Below are positions 51,382 to 61,655 of a stretch of 64,000 nucleotides of DNA, piece after piece; within the stretch, counting starts at the first letter, position 1; each line of letters opens with the position of its first letter. The stretch spans positions 95,042 to 159,041 of the forward strand of contig NZ_LMSA01000005.1 of assembly GCF_001427985.1 (NCBI RefSeq). The letters are read 5' to 3'. A program made the position numbers and the translations under genes. Source of the stretch: Knoellia sp. Soil729. Lineage in GTDB: Bacteria > Actinomycetota > Actinomycetes > Actinomycetales > Dermatophilaceae. The notes under the pieces are model-generated. The model saw only the letters and a list, made by a program, of their open reading frames with translations. It was not told the DNA's origin and did no database searches.

Positions 51382-52662
51382 TCAGCCGACGGCGATCTCG
51401 TCACGCGACGCCCTGAGGGCGATGTCGCTGCGGTGGTGCGAGCCCTCGAGCTGCACGAGGGCGACCGCGGCATAGGCCCGTTCGCGCGCCTGCACGAGGT
51501 CGGGGCCGGTCGCCACGACTGAGAGCACCCGTCCACCGGCGGACACCAGGGCTCCGTCACCGTCCAGCGCCGTCCCGGCGTGGAGCACGTATGCCGTCGG
51601 CACGCCTTCGACGTCACCCAGCCCCGCGATGGAGTCGCCCGTGCGCGGCGTCCCCGGGTAGTTGTGGGAGGCGACGACCACGGTCACGGCGTGCTCCGGC
51701 GACCACCGCAGGTTCTGGTAGTCGTCGAGCCGTCCGGTCGCTGCCGACTTGAGCAGTCCACCCAGTGGGGTGAGGAGCCGGGCCAGGACGACCTGGGTCT
51801 CGGGGTCGCCGAAGCGGACGTTGAACTCGATGACGCGGGGGCCGCGCGACGTCATGGCCAGTCCGATGAAGAGCACGCCGACGAATGGCGTGCCGATCCG
51901 GCGCATCTCGTCGATCGTCGGCTGCGCCACCCGGGCGACGAGGTCGTCGGTGAGCCCCTGCGGGGCCCATCCCAACGGGCTGTAGGCGCCCATGCCACCG
52001 GTGTTGGGGCCGGCGTCGTCGTCCCCGACCCGCTTGAAGTCCTGGGCCGGCGACAGCGGCAGCGCGGTGACACCGTCGCTGAGGACGAAGAGCGAGACCT
52101 CCGGGCCGTCAAGGAACTCCTCGACGACGACGCTGCCGCCCTCCTTGGCGAGGCACGCCTGCGCGTGGGCCAGTGCCTCCTCGCGGTCCTCGGTGACGAC
52201 GACACCCTTGCCCGCCGCGAGCCCGTCCTCCTTGATGACGTGGGGTGCACCGAGCGCGTCCATGGCATCGGCCACCTGCTCGATCGTCGTGCACACGTGG
52301 GCGAGGCCCGTCGGGACGTCAGCGGCCGACATGATGTCCTTGGCGAACGCCTTGCTGCCCTCGAGGCGGGCCGCGTCCGCCGACGGCCCGAAGACGTCGA
52401 AGCCGGCGTCGCGGAGCACGTCTGCCACCCCGGCGACGAGCGGGGCCTCGGGCCCGATGATGACGAGCTCGACGGCATGACGCTGGGCGATCGCGAGGAC
52501 GGCCGCCGCGTCGGTGAGGTCGGGGAGGGGCTCGCACAGCGCGAGCGCGTCGATCCCCGGGTTGCCGGGAGCGGCGATGACCGCGTCGACGACCTGGTCC
52601 TCCACGAGGCTGCGGACGATGGCGTGCTCACGGGCACCGGAGCCGACGACGAGGACCTTCAT
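51382..52662 (-). CDS. purD: Phosphoribosylamine-glycine ligase
   Basis: Second step of purine synthesis. A 426-residue ATP-grasp enzyme: KVLVVGSGAREHAIVRSLVE at the N-terminus, AAPGNPGID, VIIGPEAPLVAGVADVLRDA, VIKEDGLAAGKGVVV, DDAGPNTGGMGAYSPLGWAP and EFNVRFGDPETQVVLARL. Start ATG 52662 at the conserved N-terminus; the longer in-frame extension is unsupported. A GC-rich hairpin at 52752 lies in its upstream region, shared with the divergent regulator at 52956. Confidence 0.95.
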   Translation of the reverse strand: MKVLVVGSGAREHAIVRSLVEDQVVDAVIAAPGNPGIDALALCEPLPDLTDAAAVLAIAQRHAVELVIIGPEAPLVAGVADVLRDAGFDVFGPSADAARLEGSKAFAKDIMSAADVPTGLAHVCTTIEQVADAMDALGAPHVIKEDGLAAGKGVVVTEDREEALAHAQACLAKEGGSVVVEEFLDGPEVSLFVLSDGVTALPLSPAQDFKRVGDDDAGPNTGGMGAYSPLGWAPQGLTDDLVARVAQPTIDEMRRIGTPFVGVLFIGLAMTSRGPRVIEFNVRFGDPETQVVLARLLTPLGGLLKSAATGRLDDYQNLRWSPEHAVTVVVASHNYPGTPRTGDSIAGLGDVEGVPTAYVLHAGTALDGDGALVSAGGRVLSVVATGPDLVQARERAYAAVALVQLEGSHHRSDIALRASRDEIAVG

Positions 52663-52751
52663 GGAGGGCAAGCCTAGGGGCGCACGAGGTGCGTGCAGAC
52701 GGCGGTCCGCGACCCGGCATACGCGACCGGTAGGCGCCCGGAAAGGTGTGA

Positions 52752-52798
52752 GCGCGGCGCGCCCGGGGAGCAGGGGGGTACCCCCGGGTGCGCCGCGC
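52752..52798. promoter_or_regulatory. 17-bp GC-rich inverted repeat between divergent purD and HTH regulator
   Basis: GCGCGGCGCGCCCGGGG (52752-52768) and CCCCGGGTGCGCCGCGC (52782-52798) are inverted with 16 of 17 matches and a 13-base loop that includes GGTACC-like bases. The 293-base divergent gap contains this element about 90 bases before purD and 157 before the regulator; it could be an operator, an attenuator-like hairpin in the purD leader, or a terminator. The rest of the gap has a -35/-10-like pair for the regulator (TTGATT region and CATAGGGT). Confidence 0.6.
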
Positions 52799-52955
52799 CC
52801 GTCCGCGCGGCATCTCACGATTGGGGGAAACCGGAGGCTCTGCGCGAACGTCGACGAGGTCGACGTGACCAACCATGACATGCCGGAGACCCTTGATTCA
52901 AACTCAACGGCGGCGGGTTTCTGACAATGTCGCCTTCCCGCCATAGGGTGGTGCC

Positions 52956-53948
52956 ATGGCCGAGCGGGACAGCCCCACGATGGGTGACGAGCTCATGACG
53001 CGCGTCTACCTCCTGCTCCTGCGCCTGCCTGCGCCCCGGCGCTCCTCGCTCGTGCAGGAGGGGTTCACCGAGGACGAGGTCGACAGTGCGCTGACCGGCC
53101 TGCAGGAGCGCGGCATGGTCGGCGCCGCCCGGCGTGACGTCATCGAGGTCTACCCGCCCGACCAGACGATCCCTGCCTATGCGGCCGAGCTCGAGCGGCA
53201 GGCACGCTCCAGCCGTTCGGCGGCCGAGGGCCTGGCGCACATGTACTACGAGGCGCGCAGCGGTCGAGGCGGAACCCGGGCGAGCCCCGACGTCTCCCTG
53301 CTCGACACCGTCGACGACATCGAGTCCGCGTTCTTCCGGGCAGCCGCACGGGCCGAGAGCCGCATCGTGCGCCTGTGCGCGCGCAGCCCCCGCATGGACC
53401 AGACCACCCTCCGGCACGCAGAGTCGATCATCGCGGCGCGGCCGACCACCACCAACGCCGACCTGGACCGGTGCGTCGTGTTCGAGCAGTCGATCCTCGA
53501 GGTGGAGGGGGCCTTCGGCGCGTTGCAGACGATGCGCGCCAACGGCATCGATGTGCGCCTCACCCCGCACCTCGCCTTCTCGGTGCTGGCGGTGGACCGC
53601 ACGGTCGCCGTGATCGACATCAGCCATCTCGAACCCGGCGGCGGAGGCTCGCTGTTCGTCCAGCAGCGCCAGCTCGCCAGTGCGCTCATGGACATGTGCC
53701 TGGGTCTCGCCGCCCTTGCCACGCCGCTGCCGCGCACGCCGCGCGGGCCCTCCCTCAAGCGGCTCACCGACCGGGACGGCCAGATCATCGCGCTGCTGGC
53801 CGCCGGGGCGAGCGACGTGACGATCGCCCGCCAGCTGACCGTCTCGCAGCGCACCGTCGAGCGCAGGATCCGCTCGATCATGGAGGAGCTCGGGGCCACG
53901 ACGCGGTTCCAGGCCGGAACCGCGGCGGTGCAACGCGGTTTCCTCTGA
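52956..53948 (+). CDS. TrmB/LuxR-type helix-turn-helix regulator, paralogue next to purD
   Basis: A 330-residue regulator. N-terminus: an apparent winged helix (MTRVYLLLLRLPAPRRSSLV, TEDEVDSALTGLQERGMVGA). The middle part resembles a phospholipase-D-like/TrmB C-terminal sensor (NGIDVRLTPHLAFSVLAVDR). The C-terminal LuxR-type HTH is LAAGASDVTIARQLTVSQRT followed by VERRIRSIMEELGATTRFQA. It shares the architecture and the T-R-F-Q-x-G ending of the regulator at 57841. Divergent from purD. Targets unknown; control of purD is a hypothesis. Confidence 0.8.
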   Translation: MAERDSPTMGDELMTRVYLLLLRLPAPRRSSLVQEGFTEDEVDSALTGLQERGMVGAARRDVIEVYPPDQTIPAYAAELERQARSSRSAAEGLAHMYYEARSGRGGTRASPDVSLLDTVDDIESAFFRAAARAESRIVRLCARSPRMDQTTLRHAESIIAARPTTTNADLDRCVVFEQSILEVEGAFGALQTMRANGIDVRLTPHLAFSVLAVDRTVAVIDISHLEPGGGGSLFVQQRQLASALMDMCLGLAALATPLPRTPRGPSLKRLTDRDGQIIALLAAGASDVTIARQLTVSQRTVERRIRSIMEELGATTRFQAGTAAVQRGFL

Positions 53949-54091
53949 CCCGGCCTCGCCGAGGGCCCTCCCGCAGCGACCTCTTGGGATGTCCCGAGGC
54001 GCACCCAGCACCTCGCGCGCACGCGTAGACTCGTCCCTTCCGTGCGCTCGACGCACCGCACACTCGTAGCTCTGCAGGGAGGGCCTCGCCC

Positions 54092-56305
54092 GTGACGACC
54101 ACGCGCCCCGGTGCCGCTGACACCTCGGCTGATGTCGCCCGTGAGATCGAGCTCGAACAGGCTCACGTCGACCGCGTCTACGCCGAGCTCGAGAAGGCAG
54201 CCCTGCGGGCCAACGCCGTCGAGGCCGACGGCATGGCCCGGGGCCGCACGATGCGCACCGGCGACGTCCGCGACGAGGAGATGACCGGCCTCTTCGAGCG
54301 CGACGCCCTCGTGTATGCCGCGGCCAAGCGCCGTGCCGCGATCGAGAAGCAGTACGAAGGACTCGTCTTCGGACGGCTCGACCTCGGCGACATGGACACC
54401 CCGGCGGCCGAGCGGGACGTCAGGCACATCGGTCGGCTCGGGGTGCGCGACGACGACTACGAGCCGCTGGTGATCGACTGGCGTGCGCCCGCCGCCGCGG
54501 CGTTCTACCGCGCCACCCCCGTGGACCCCATGGGCGTGCTCCGCCGACGCGTCCTGCGCTGCAGCGGGGCCACCGTCATCGGTGCCGAGGACGACCTCAT
54601 GGTGCCCGAGGCGCCCGACGACCTCGTCGTCCTCGGCGACGGCGCCCTCATCGCCGCCCTCACCCGCAGCCGCGGCCGCCAGATGCGCGACATCGTCGCG
54701 ACCATCCAGCGCCACCAGGACGAGGCCATCCGGGCGCCCTCACGCGGCGTCACCGAGATCACCGGTGGTCCGGGCACGGGCAAGACCGTCGTGGCGCTGC
54801 ACCGCGCGGCCTACCTCCTCTACTCGGAGCGTCGTCGCTTCGAGTCCGGCGGCATCCTCGTGGTCGGCCCGTCCGCCGCCTACACCGCCTACATCGAGCG
54901 CGTGCTGCCCTCACTCGGCGAGGACACCGTCGCACTGCGTGCGCTCGGCGACCTCGTCGACGGCGTGACCGCGACCCGCCTCGACCAGCCCGAGGTCGCC
55001 GCCGTCAAGGGTTCGCTGCGCATCCGCCGGCTGCTCTCTCGGGCCGCCTCGCGCCCGCCCCAGGGGGCTCCGTCCCAGCTGCGCGTCTTCATCAACGGAC
55101 ATGCCGTCCGTCTGGACGAGGCTGTCCTGCAACGCATTCGCCGTCAGGTGCTGCGCTCGAGCCAGCACAACGTGGCCACGAAGCAGGCTCGCGAGCAGCT
55201 GGCCCAGGAGGCCTGGCGGTCGGTGCGGCAGGGCGATCGCGACGAGTTCTTCGACGCCTTCGACTCCTCACGTGACATCGACGAGTTCCTCCGGTCGTGG
55301 TGGCCCCAGGTCGACCCGCGCGAGGTCCTGCTCACGCTCGCCGACACGGACCGCACCTATGCGCTCGCTCGAGGCGTCCTCGACCACGAGGAGGCTGCGG
55401 CCCTGTCGCACTCCATGCGTGAGGCGCTCGAGCTCGGCTCGTGGTCGGTCTCGGACGTCGCCCTCATCGACGACCTCTCCGCCAAGCTCGGCCAGGTGCA
55501 GGAGCCCGAGGCCGAGGAACGTGGCTTCTACGACATCGAGGAGTTCGACGACCTGTCGTCCTACGGCGTGCTGGACGTCAGGGCGGGCGTCGACCGCCGC
55601 GTGCATGACCCATCGAGCACGAGCGTCGTCACCCCCACCGATGCCCGGGCCCGGCTCCTCCACGGACGCATCGAGAGGCCGTCGAGCAGCGCCCACGTCC
55701 TCGTCGACGAGGCCCAGGACCTCTCACCCATGCAGTGGCGCACGCTCGCCCGTCGCGGCCGCAACGCGTCGTGGACCGTGGTGGGCGACGCCGCCCAGGC
55801 CTCGTGGGGCGACCTCGAGGAGGCGCGGGCGGCACGTCTCGAGGCCTACGGGTCGCAGCAGCTGCGCGGCTTCCACATGGACACCAACTACCGCAACGCC
55901 CGCGAGATCTTCGACTACGCGCGCGACGTCATCCTGCCGCTGGTGCCCGACGCGGACATCCCGGAGGCGGTGCGCGAGACCGGGGTCGACCCCGTCGACC
56001 GCGACGTGGAGACGCCGCCGGTGGCCTCCGTGGAGGACGCGGTCCACGAGCTCCTCGACGAGGTTGAAGGTTCCATCGCGGTCATCACGCCGCGTCGGTG
56101 GGCCGATGGGCTGGTGCACCTTGACGGCGCTGGCGACGGCCGGGTGCAGGTCATCGACCCGCTCTCGACCAAGGGCCTGGAGTGGGACGCGACCGTGGTG
56201 CTGGACCCCGACGCGATCGTTGAGGAGTCGCCCGGTGGCGTGCGCGTGCTCTACGTCGTGCTCACCCGCGCAGCCCACCGCATGTCGGTCCTGCGCCCCA
56301 CCTGA
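54092..56305 (+). CDS. HelD/HelR-type superfamily I helicase-like ATPase
   Basis: A 737-residue protein. N-terminal coiled coil (ADVAREIELEQAHVDRVYAE), then LVIDWRAPAAAAFYRATPVD, Walker A TGGPGTGKTVVALHRAAYLLY-type segment (~residues 224-240), DEAQDLSPMQWRTLARR (motif II), TNYRNAREIFDYA (motif IV/V) and the terminal RVLYVVLTRAAHRMSVL (motif VI). This is the layout of HelD, and of the actinobacterial HelR that removes stalled or rifamycin-bound RNA polymerase. GTG start at 54092. I see no rifamycin-associated element upstream, so an antibiotic-induced role is not supported by the promoter. Confidence 0.87.
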   Translation: MTTTRPGAADTSADVAREIELEQAHVDRVYAELEKAALRANAVEADGMARGRTMRTGDVRDEEMTGLFERDALVYAAAKRRAAIEKQYEGLVFGRLDLGDMDTPAAERDVRHIGRLGVRDDDYEPLVIDWRAPAAAAFYRATPVDPMGVLRRRVLRCSGATVIGAEDDLMVPEAPDDLVVLGDGALIAALTRSRGRQMRDIVATIQRHQDEAIRAPSRGVTEITGGPGTGKTVVALHRAAYLLYSERRRFESGGILVVGPSAAYTAYIERVLPSLGEDTVALRALGDLVDGVTATRLDQPEVAAVKGSLRIRRLLSRAASRPPQGAPSQLRVFINGHAVRLDEAVLQRIRRQVLRSSQHNVATKQAREQLAQEAWRSVRQGDRDEFFDAFDSSRDIDEFLRSWWPQVDPREVLLTLADTDRTYALARGVLDHEEAAALSHSMREALELGSWSVSDVALIDDLSAKLGQVQEPEAEERGFYDIEEFDDLSSYGVLDVRAGVDRRVHDPSSTSVVTPTDARARLLHGRIERPSSSAHVLVDEAQDLSPMQWRTLARRGRNASWTVVGDAAQASWGDLEEARAARLEAYGSQQLRGFHMDTNYRNAREIFDYARDVILPLVPDADIPEAVRETGVDPVDRDVETPPVASVEDAVHELLDEVEGSIAVITPRRWADGLVHLDGAGDGRVQVIDPLSTKGLEWDATVVLDPDAIVEESPGGVRVLYVVLTRAAHRMSVLRPT

Positions 56306-56342
56306 CCAACTCGGCCCGGGCCCGAGCCCCAGTCACACCCTT

Positions 56343-56419
56343 CCCGCCTGAAGTGGGTTTCTCTCACCTCGCGTGACAGCGGCCGTCACGCGAGGTGAGA
56401 GAAAGCCACTGGAGGCGGG
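56343..56419. terminator. Very long hairpin between convergent helD-like gene and purA
   Basis: A perfect 20-base stem (56358-56377 with 56385-56404, 7-base loop) is enclosed by outer arms CCCGCCT...AGTGG and CCACT...AGGCGGG with about 12 of 15 matches, giving a ~35-base imperfect stem. It lies in the 140-base gap between the two 3' ends and probably acts as a bidirectional terminator. Confidence 0.85.
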
Positions 56420-56445
56420 GAAGTTGAGGTCCAAGCAGGGGTCAG

Positions 56446-57840
<1,395 letters not shown>

Positions 57841-58647
57841 CTATCGGGTATGCCGTGTGCGCACCGATGGCCCGTGGCGCGTGGACGCGAGCGCAGCACC
57901 CAGCTGGAAGCGGGTGTCGACCCCGTGCAGGGACATGAGAGCAGCGATCCGGCGCCTCACGGTGCGCAGCCCCAGCCCGAGGAACCGGGCGATCGCCTCG
58001 TCCTTGAGACCCATCCCGAGGAGCTCCAAAAGTCGCTCGTCACCGGGTTGGCTCGCAGCGAAGGGGACCGCGTGGGCATGCTCCCACGCCAGGTCGAAGT
58101 ACGCCGTCAGGGTGGAGATGAGCAAGGGGCCGCGGATGAGGACGTAGCCGGAGCCGACGTCGCCCCAGCGCGCCAGCCCCACGGCGCCGACGTCACCGAA
58201 GACCGCGAACTCCGAACCGACCTCCGGCAGGAGTCGTTGCTCCTCCCCCACTGCGGCCCAGGACCGGAGCCACTGCACCCCCCGCGGGGTATCCAGGGCG
58301 GCAGCGGGATAGATCGTGCGCTGAGCGTTGCCCCGGCTGATCCACTCCTGGTTGTCGCGCATGGTCGTGTCGTCCAACGCCGGGCCCGAGTCGACGACCA
58401 TGGCGACGTTGCGCAGGATGCCGGTGGACTCCTCGAGGAGGCGCCGCACCACGACGGGCGCCACCTCGTCGCTGATCGGGTCGACCCCCGGGGTGGGACG
58501 GCTCCGGTCGGTGTCCAGGAGTCGGTCGAGGAGGGCGCGGATCGTCGTGAGGTCGCGAGTCCGCTCCTCGATGCGCGCGTCCTCGCGGTCCAGGTACTCC
58601 TGGAGCACCCGATCGGCTGGTGCACCATCTGCCGAGGTCAGGGGCAT
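57841..58647 (-). CDS. TrmB/LuxR-type helix-turn-helix regulator, paralogue upstream of purA
   Basis: A 268-residue regulator. It has a coiled segment near the N-terminus (LQEYLDREDARIEERTRDLT), a middle sensor-like part (RNVAMVVDSGPALDDTTMRD), and a C-terminal HTH LLGMGLKDEAIARFLGLGLR with TVRRRIAALMSLHGVDTRFQ. The ending resembles that of the regulator at 52956, but it lacks the N-terminal winged helix. ATG 58647 follows GGAGGAGAAC, an ideal ribosome site. Placement upstream of purA is suggestive but unproven as control. Confidence 0.8.
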   Translation of the reverse strand: MPLTSADGAPADRVLQEYLDREDARIEERTRDLTTIRALLDRLLDTDRSRPTPGVDPISDEVAPVVVRRLLEESTGILRNVAMVVDSGPALDDTTMRDNQEWISRGNAQRTIYPAAALDTPRGVQWLRSWAAVGEEQRLLPEVGSEFAVFGDVGAVGLARWGDVGSGYVLIRGPLLISTLTAYFDLAWEHAHAVPFAASQPGDERLLELLGMGLKDEAIARFLGLGLRTVRRRIAALMSLHGVDTRFQLGAALASTRHGPSVRTRHTR

Positions 58648-58812
58648 GTTCTCCTCCTCCGACAATCCACGCGGCAGGTTCCTGCCATTGGCATCTAAGT
58701 GTCGCAGATCGGGGATGCGGCGGGGCATGATGGTGCGAACGTTCGGTCAGAGGTGGCAGGGGACACAGCTGGTCGGGCGCGCGCTACGGCGCGGCGCTCC
58801 CTGGCAGGGGAA

Positions 58813-58845
58813 AGAGAGGCTCGGACCACCGGTCCGAGCCTCTCT
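58813..58845. terminator. Hairpin between the purA-side regulator and DUF3151
   Basis: AGAGAGGCTCGGACC (58813-58827) pairs perfectly with its reverse complement (58831-58845), loop of 3 bases. The octamer GTATGCCG follows at 58859. It ends the DUF3151/fba transcript that runs toward it on the minus strand. The stretch 58648-58889 otherwise holds the regulator's promoter. Confidence 0.8.
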
Positions 58846-58889
58846 CGCGTGTCCTCCGGTATGCCGGCCGCCCGCCCGGGCGCAGCGGC

Positions 58890-59294
58890 CTACAGTCCGA
58901 GCTCGCGGGCCCCCGTGGCCGAGGAGTCCCGCAGGAAGTCGGCGCAGCGCCGCTCCTCGTCGCTCTCGCCGATGAGGCCAGCCGCCCTGGACAGCGCGGC
59001 GAGCGCCCGCAGGAAGCCGCGGTTGGGCTCGTGCTCCCACGGGACGGGCCCCTGACCGCGCCAGCCGTTCCTGCGCAGGGAGTCCAGGGCGCGGTGGTAG
59101 CCGGTGCGGGCATAGGCGTAGCCCTCGACCGTGCGGTCGTCGGCGAGGGCGTCCTCGGCCAGCGTTGCCCAGGCCAGCGACGAGGTGGGGTTGGCCGCGG
59201 CCACCTGGTCGGGGGCCACACCCTGGTCGAGCAGCCGTGCGGCAGGGTCCTCGGGCAGGAGCGTCTCGGGAATGCCGAGCAGGTTCTCAGTCAT
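58890..59294 (-). CDS. DUF3151 family protein
   Basis: A 134-residue all-helical protein. NLLGIPETLLPEDPAARLLD, PTSSLAWATLAEDALADDRT, VEGYAYARTGYHRALDSLRR and PVPWEHEPNRGFLRALAALS are DUF3151 signatures, TPR-like in appearance. In mycobacteria the homologue lies near purA and fba, the same neighbourhood. It starts 12 bases after the fba stop and is probably cotranscribed with it. Function unknown. Confidence 0.87.
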   Translation of the reverse strand: MTENLLGIPETLLPEDPAARLLDQGVAPDQVAAANPTSSLAWATLAEDALADDRTVEGYAYARTGYHRALDSLRRNGWRGQGPVPWEHEPNRGFLRALAALSRAAGLIGESDEERRCADFLRDSSATGARELGL

Positions 59295-59306
59295 GCGCTC
59301 CCCCTC

Positions 59307-60335
59307 TCAGGCCTGGTGCGTTCCGGCAGAACGCAGGTTCTGGCACGCCTCGACGACTCGCGCTGCCATCCCGGCCTCGGCCGCCTTGCCCCAGGCACGC
59401 GGGTCGTACTGCTTCTTGTTGCCGACCTCGCCGTCGATCTTGAGGACGCCGTCGTAGTTCTTGAACATCCACTCGGCCACGGGACGCGAGAAGGCGTACT
59501 GGGTGTCGGTGTCGACGTTCATCTTGACCACGCCGTAGTCGCAGGCGGCCGCGATCTCGTCGGCGCTCGAGCCGGAGCCACCGTGGAAGACGAGGTGGAA
59601 CGGCTTCTCGTCGGCGGTCTTGAGCTCCTTGTGGACGGCGTCCTGTGCCGCCTTCAGCACCTCGGGCTTGAGCTTGACGTTGCCGGGCTTGTAGACACCG
59701 TGCACGTTGCCGAAGGTCAGCGCGGTCATGTAGTAGCCGTTCTCGCCGAGGCCGAGGGCACGTGCTGTGGCGATGGCGTCCTCGGGCGTCGAGTAGAGCT
59801 TGTCGTTGATCTCGTTGGCGACGCCGTCCTCCTCGCCACCGACGACGCCCACCTCGATCTCGAGGATGATGTTGGCGGCGTGGCAGAGTGCGAGCAGCTC
59901 CTCGGCGATCTTGAGGTTCTCGTCGAGCGGCACGGCCGAGCCGTCCCACATGTGCGACTGGAAGATCGGCAGACCGCCCGCCTTGACCCGCTGGGTGCTC
60001 GCCGCGATGAGGGGGCGCACGAAGCCGTCGAGCTTGTCCTTGGGGCAGTGGTCGGTGTGCAGCGCAATGTTGACCGGGTAGTTCTTCGCGACCTCCTGCG
60101 CGTAGGCGGCGAGCGCGAGCGAACCGGTCACCATGTCCTTGACCGTCGAACCCGAGGCGTACTCCCCACCACCGGTGGAGACCTGGATGATGCCGTCGCT
60201 ACCGGCCTCGGCGAACCCGCGGATCGCCGCAGTGATCGTCTGGCTGGAGGTGATGTTGATCGCCGGGTAGGCGAACGAGCCGTTCTTGGCCCGGTCGAGC
60301 ATGTCGGCGTAGATCTCGGGGGTGGCGATGGGCAT
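59307..60335 (-). CDS. fba: Class II fructose-bisphosphate aldolase
   Basis: A 342-residue zinc-dependent aldolase cleaving fructose-1,6-bisphosphate. Catalytic and metal residues are visible in NIALHTDHCPKDKLDGFVRP (His and Asp), EIEVGVVGGEEDGVANEIND (Glu), GNVHGVY (His), FHGGSGSS (His, phosphate loop) and MNVDTDTQYAF. Start ATG 60335 behind AAGGAG. DUF3151 follows in the operon. Confidence 0.95.
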   Translation of the reverse strand: MPIATPEIYADMLDRAKNGSFAYPAINITSSQTITAAIRGFAEAGSDGIIQVSTGGGEYASGSTVKDMVTGSLALAAYAQEVAKNYPVNIALHTDHCPKDKLDGFVRPLIAASTQRVKAGGLPIFQSHMWDGSAVPLDENLKIAEELLALCHAANIILEIEVGVVGGEEDGVANEINDKLYSTPEDAIATARALGLGENGYYMTALTFGNVHGVYKPGNVKLKPEVLKAAQDAVHKELKTADEKPFHLVFHGGSGSSADEIAAACDYGVVKMNVDTDTQYAFSRPVAEWMFKNYDGVLKIDGEVGNKKQYDPRAWGKAAEAGMAARVVEACQNLRSAGTHQA

Positions 60336-60437
60336 GGGGTCTCCTTGTCAGCGGCGAGCAGGATCTCCCCCGATCCTTCCACGCGCCGCCGTGGTGGCAA
60401 CAGAGCGCCCAACGACCGGCCGGTAACGATCAGCGGG

Positions 60438-61655
60438 CTATGCCAGCGCGCTGAGCCGCGAGGACAGGTGGGCCCGCTCGACCTCGTTGTCGCACAACGC
60501 GATGGCCGACGCGAAGTGCTCGCGTGACGACGCCACGTCCCCTACGCGGGCAAGGAGCTCACCGCGCACCGCGGGCAGGCGGTGCCCCGGCAGGTCCAGG
60601 TCCTCGAGCAGCGCCAGGCCCGCTCGCGGCCCGTCCGCCTCGGCCACTGCGACGGCTCTCGCCACCCGCACGGCAGGTGAGGGAGAGACCTGCTCGAGCA
60701 CGGCATACAGGCTGGCAATGCGGTCCCACCGCGTCGCGTCGGGCGAGGGTGAGGTGGCGTGCTCGGCGGCGATCTGCGCCTGCAGCCGATAGCTCTGTGC
60801 GAGCGCGCTCGTCCCGGGCCGGGTCGCTTCGAGGAACGCCAGTGCCTCGGCGATCTCGTCGTGGTGCCAGAGGCTGCGGTCCTGGTCGGGCAGGAGGACG
60901 AGCGTCCCGTCGGCCGCGACCCGCGCGTCGCGCCGTGAGTGCTGCAGGGTCATGAGGGCGATGAGGTTGCCGAGCGCCGGTGTCGGGTGCAGCGCATCGG
61001 CCACGCGCGCCAGCCGGATCGCCTCTCCAGCGAGCTCGGCGCGCAGGAGGTCCGGTCCGCTTCCCGGCGCGTAGCCGGCCGTGAAGGCGAGGTATGCCGT
61101 GTGCCCGACGACGTCGAGCCGCTCGCCGATCGCTTCCCGTCCGGGGATGGTGAACGGGATGCCGGCGGTGACGATCTTCTTCTTGGCGCGAGTGATGCGG
61201 GCCGCCATCGTCGTCTCGGGCACGAGGAAGAGTCTCGCGACGTCGGCTGTCGAGATGCCCATGACGAGGCGGAGCGAGAGGGCGCTCGCACCCTCAGGCG
61301 GCAACGCGGGGTGGGCGCACATGAGGACCAGTCGCAGCAGGTCGTCGTCGACCACCTCACCGGCGTCTGCCATGACACCCTCCCGGGTTCGGTGCTCGGC
61401 CTCGACGGTGAGCAGGGGTTCCTTGCGCGCGGCCATCGCCTCGGCACGCAGCCGGTCGAGGATCCGGCGACGTGCGGCCGTGACGAGCCAGGCACTCGGG
61501 TTGTCGGGCTCGCCGTCCTGCGGCCAGCGGGTGTGGGCGGTTGCAACGGCGTCGGCGAGCGCGTCCTCGACGAGGTCCAGACGACGGAACTGCGCGAGGA
61601 GCAGGGCGACGAGTCGGCCCCACTCCTCGCGCACGACGCGCTCGAGGGCTGTCAC
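60438..61655 (-). CDS. ECF42-type sigma factor with TPR-like C-terminus
   Basis: A 405-residue sigma factor. Region 2: VVREEWGRLVALLLAQFRRL and VEDALADAVATAHTRWPQDG; region 4 includes LSLRLVMGISTADVARLFLV. The long C-terminal part (~residues 170-405, TPR-like) and the adjacent DGPF/YCII proteins match the ECF42 group, in which the extension is required for activity. The GTG at 61655 overlaps the YCII stop by GTGA. No anti-sigma gene is present, as is typical of ECF42. Confidence 0.87.
   Translation of the reverse strand: MTALERVVREEWGRLVALLLAQFRRLDLVEDALADAVATAHTRWPQDGEPDNPSAWLVTAARRRILDRLRAEAMAARKEPLLTVEAEHRTREGVMADAGEVVDDDLLRLVLMCAHPALPPEGASALSLRLVMGISTADVARLFLVPETTMAARITRAKKKIVTAGIPFTIPGREAIGERLDVVGHTAYLAFTAGYAPGSGPDLLRAELAGEAIRLARVADALHPTPALGNLIALMTLQHSRRDARVAADGTLVLLPDQDRSLWHHDEIAEALAFLEATRPGTSALAQSYRLQAQIAAEHATSPSPDATRWDRIASLYAVLEQVSPSPAVRVARAVAVAEADGPRAGLALLEDLDLPGHRLPAVRGELLARVGDVASSREHFASAIALCDNEVERAHLSSRLSALA

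Noticed and set aside
54000..54091. Rifamycin-associated element upstream of the HelD-like gene
   Set aside because: No inverted GGGGCTTGC-type sequence is visible in the upstream region.
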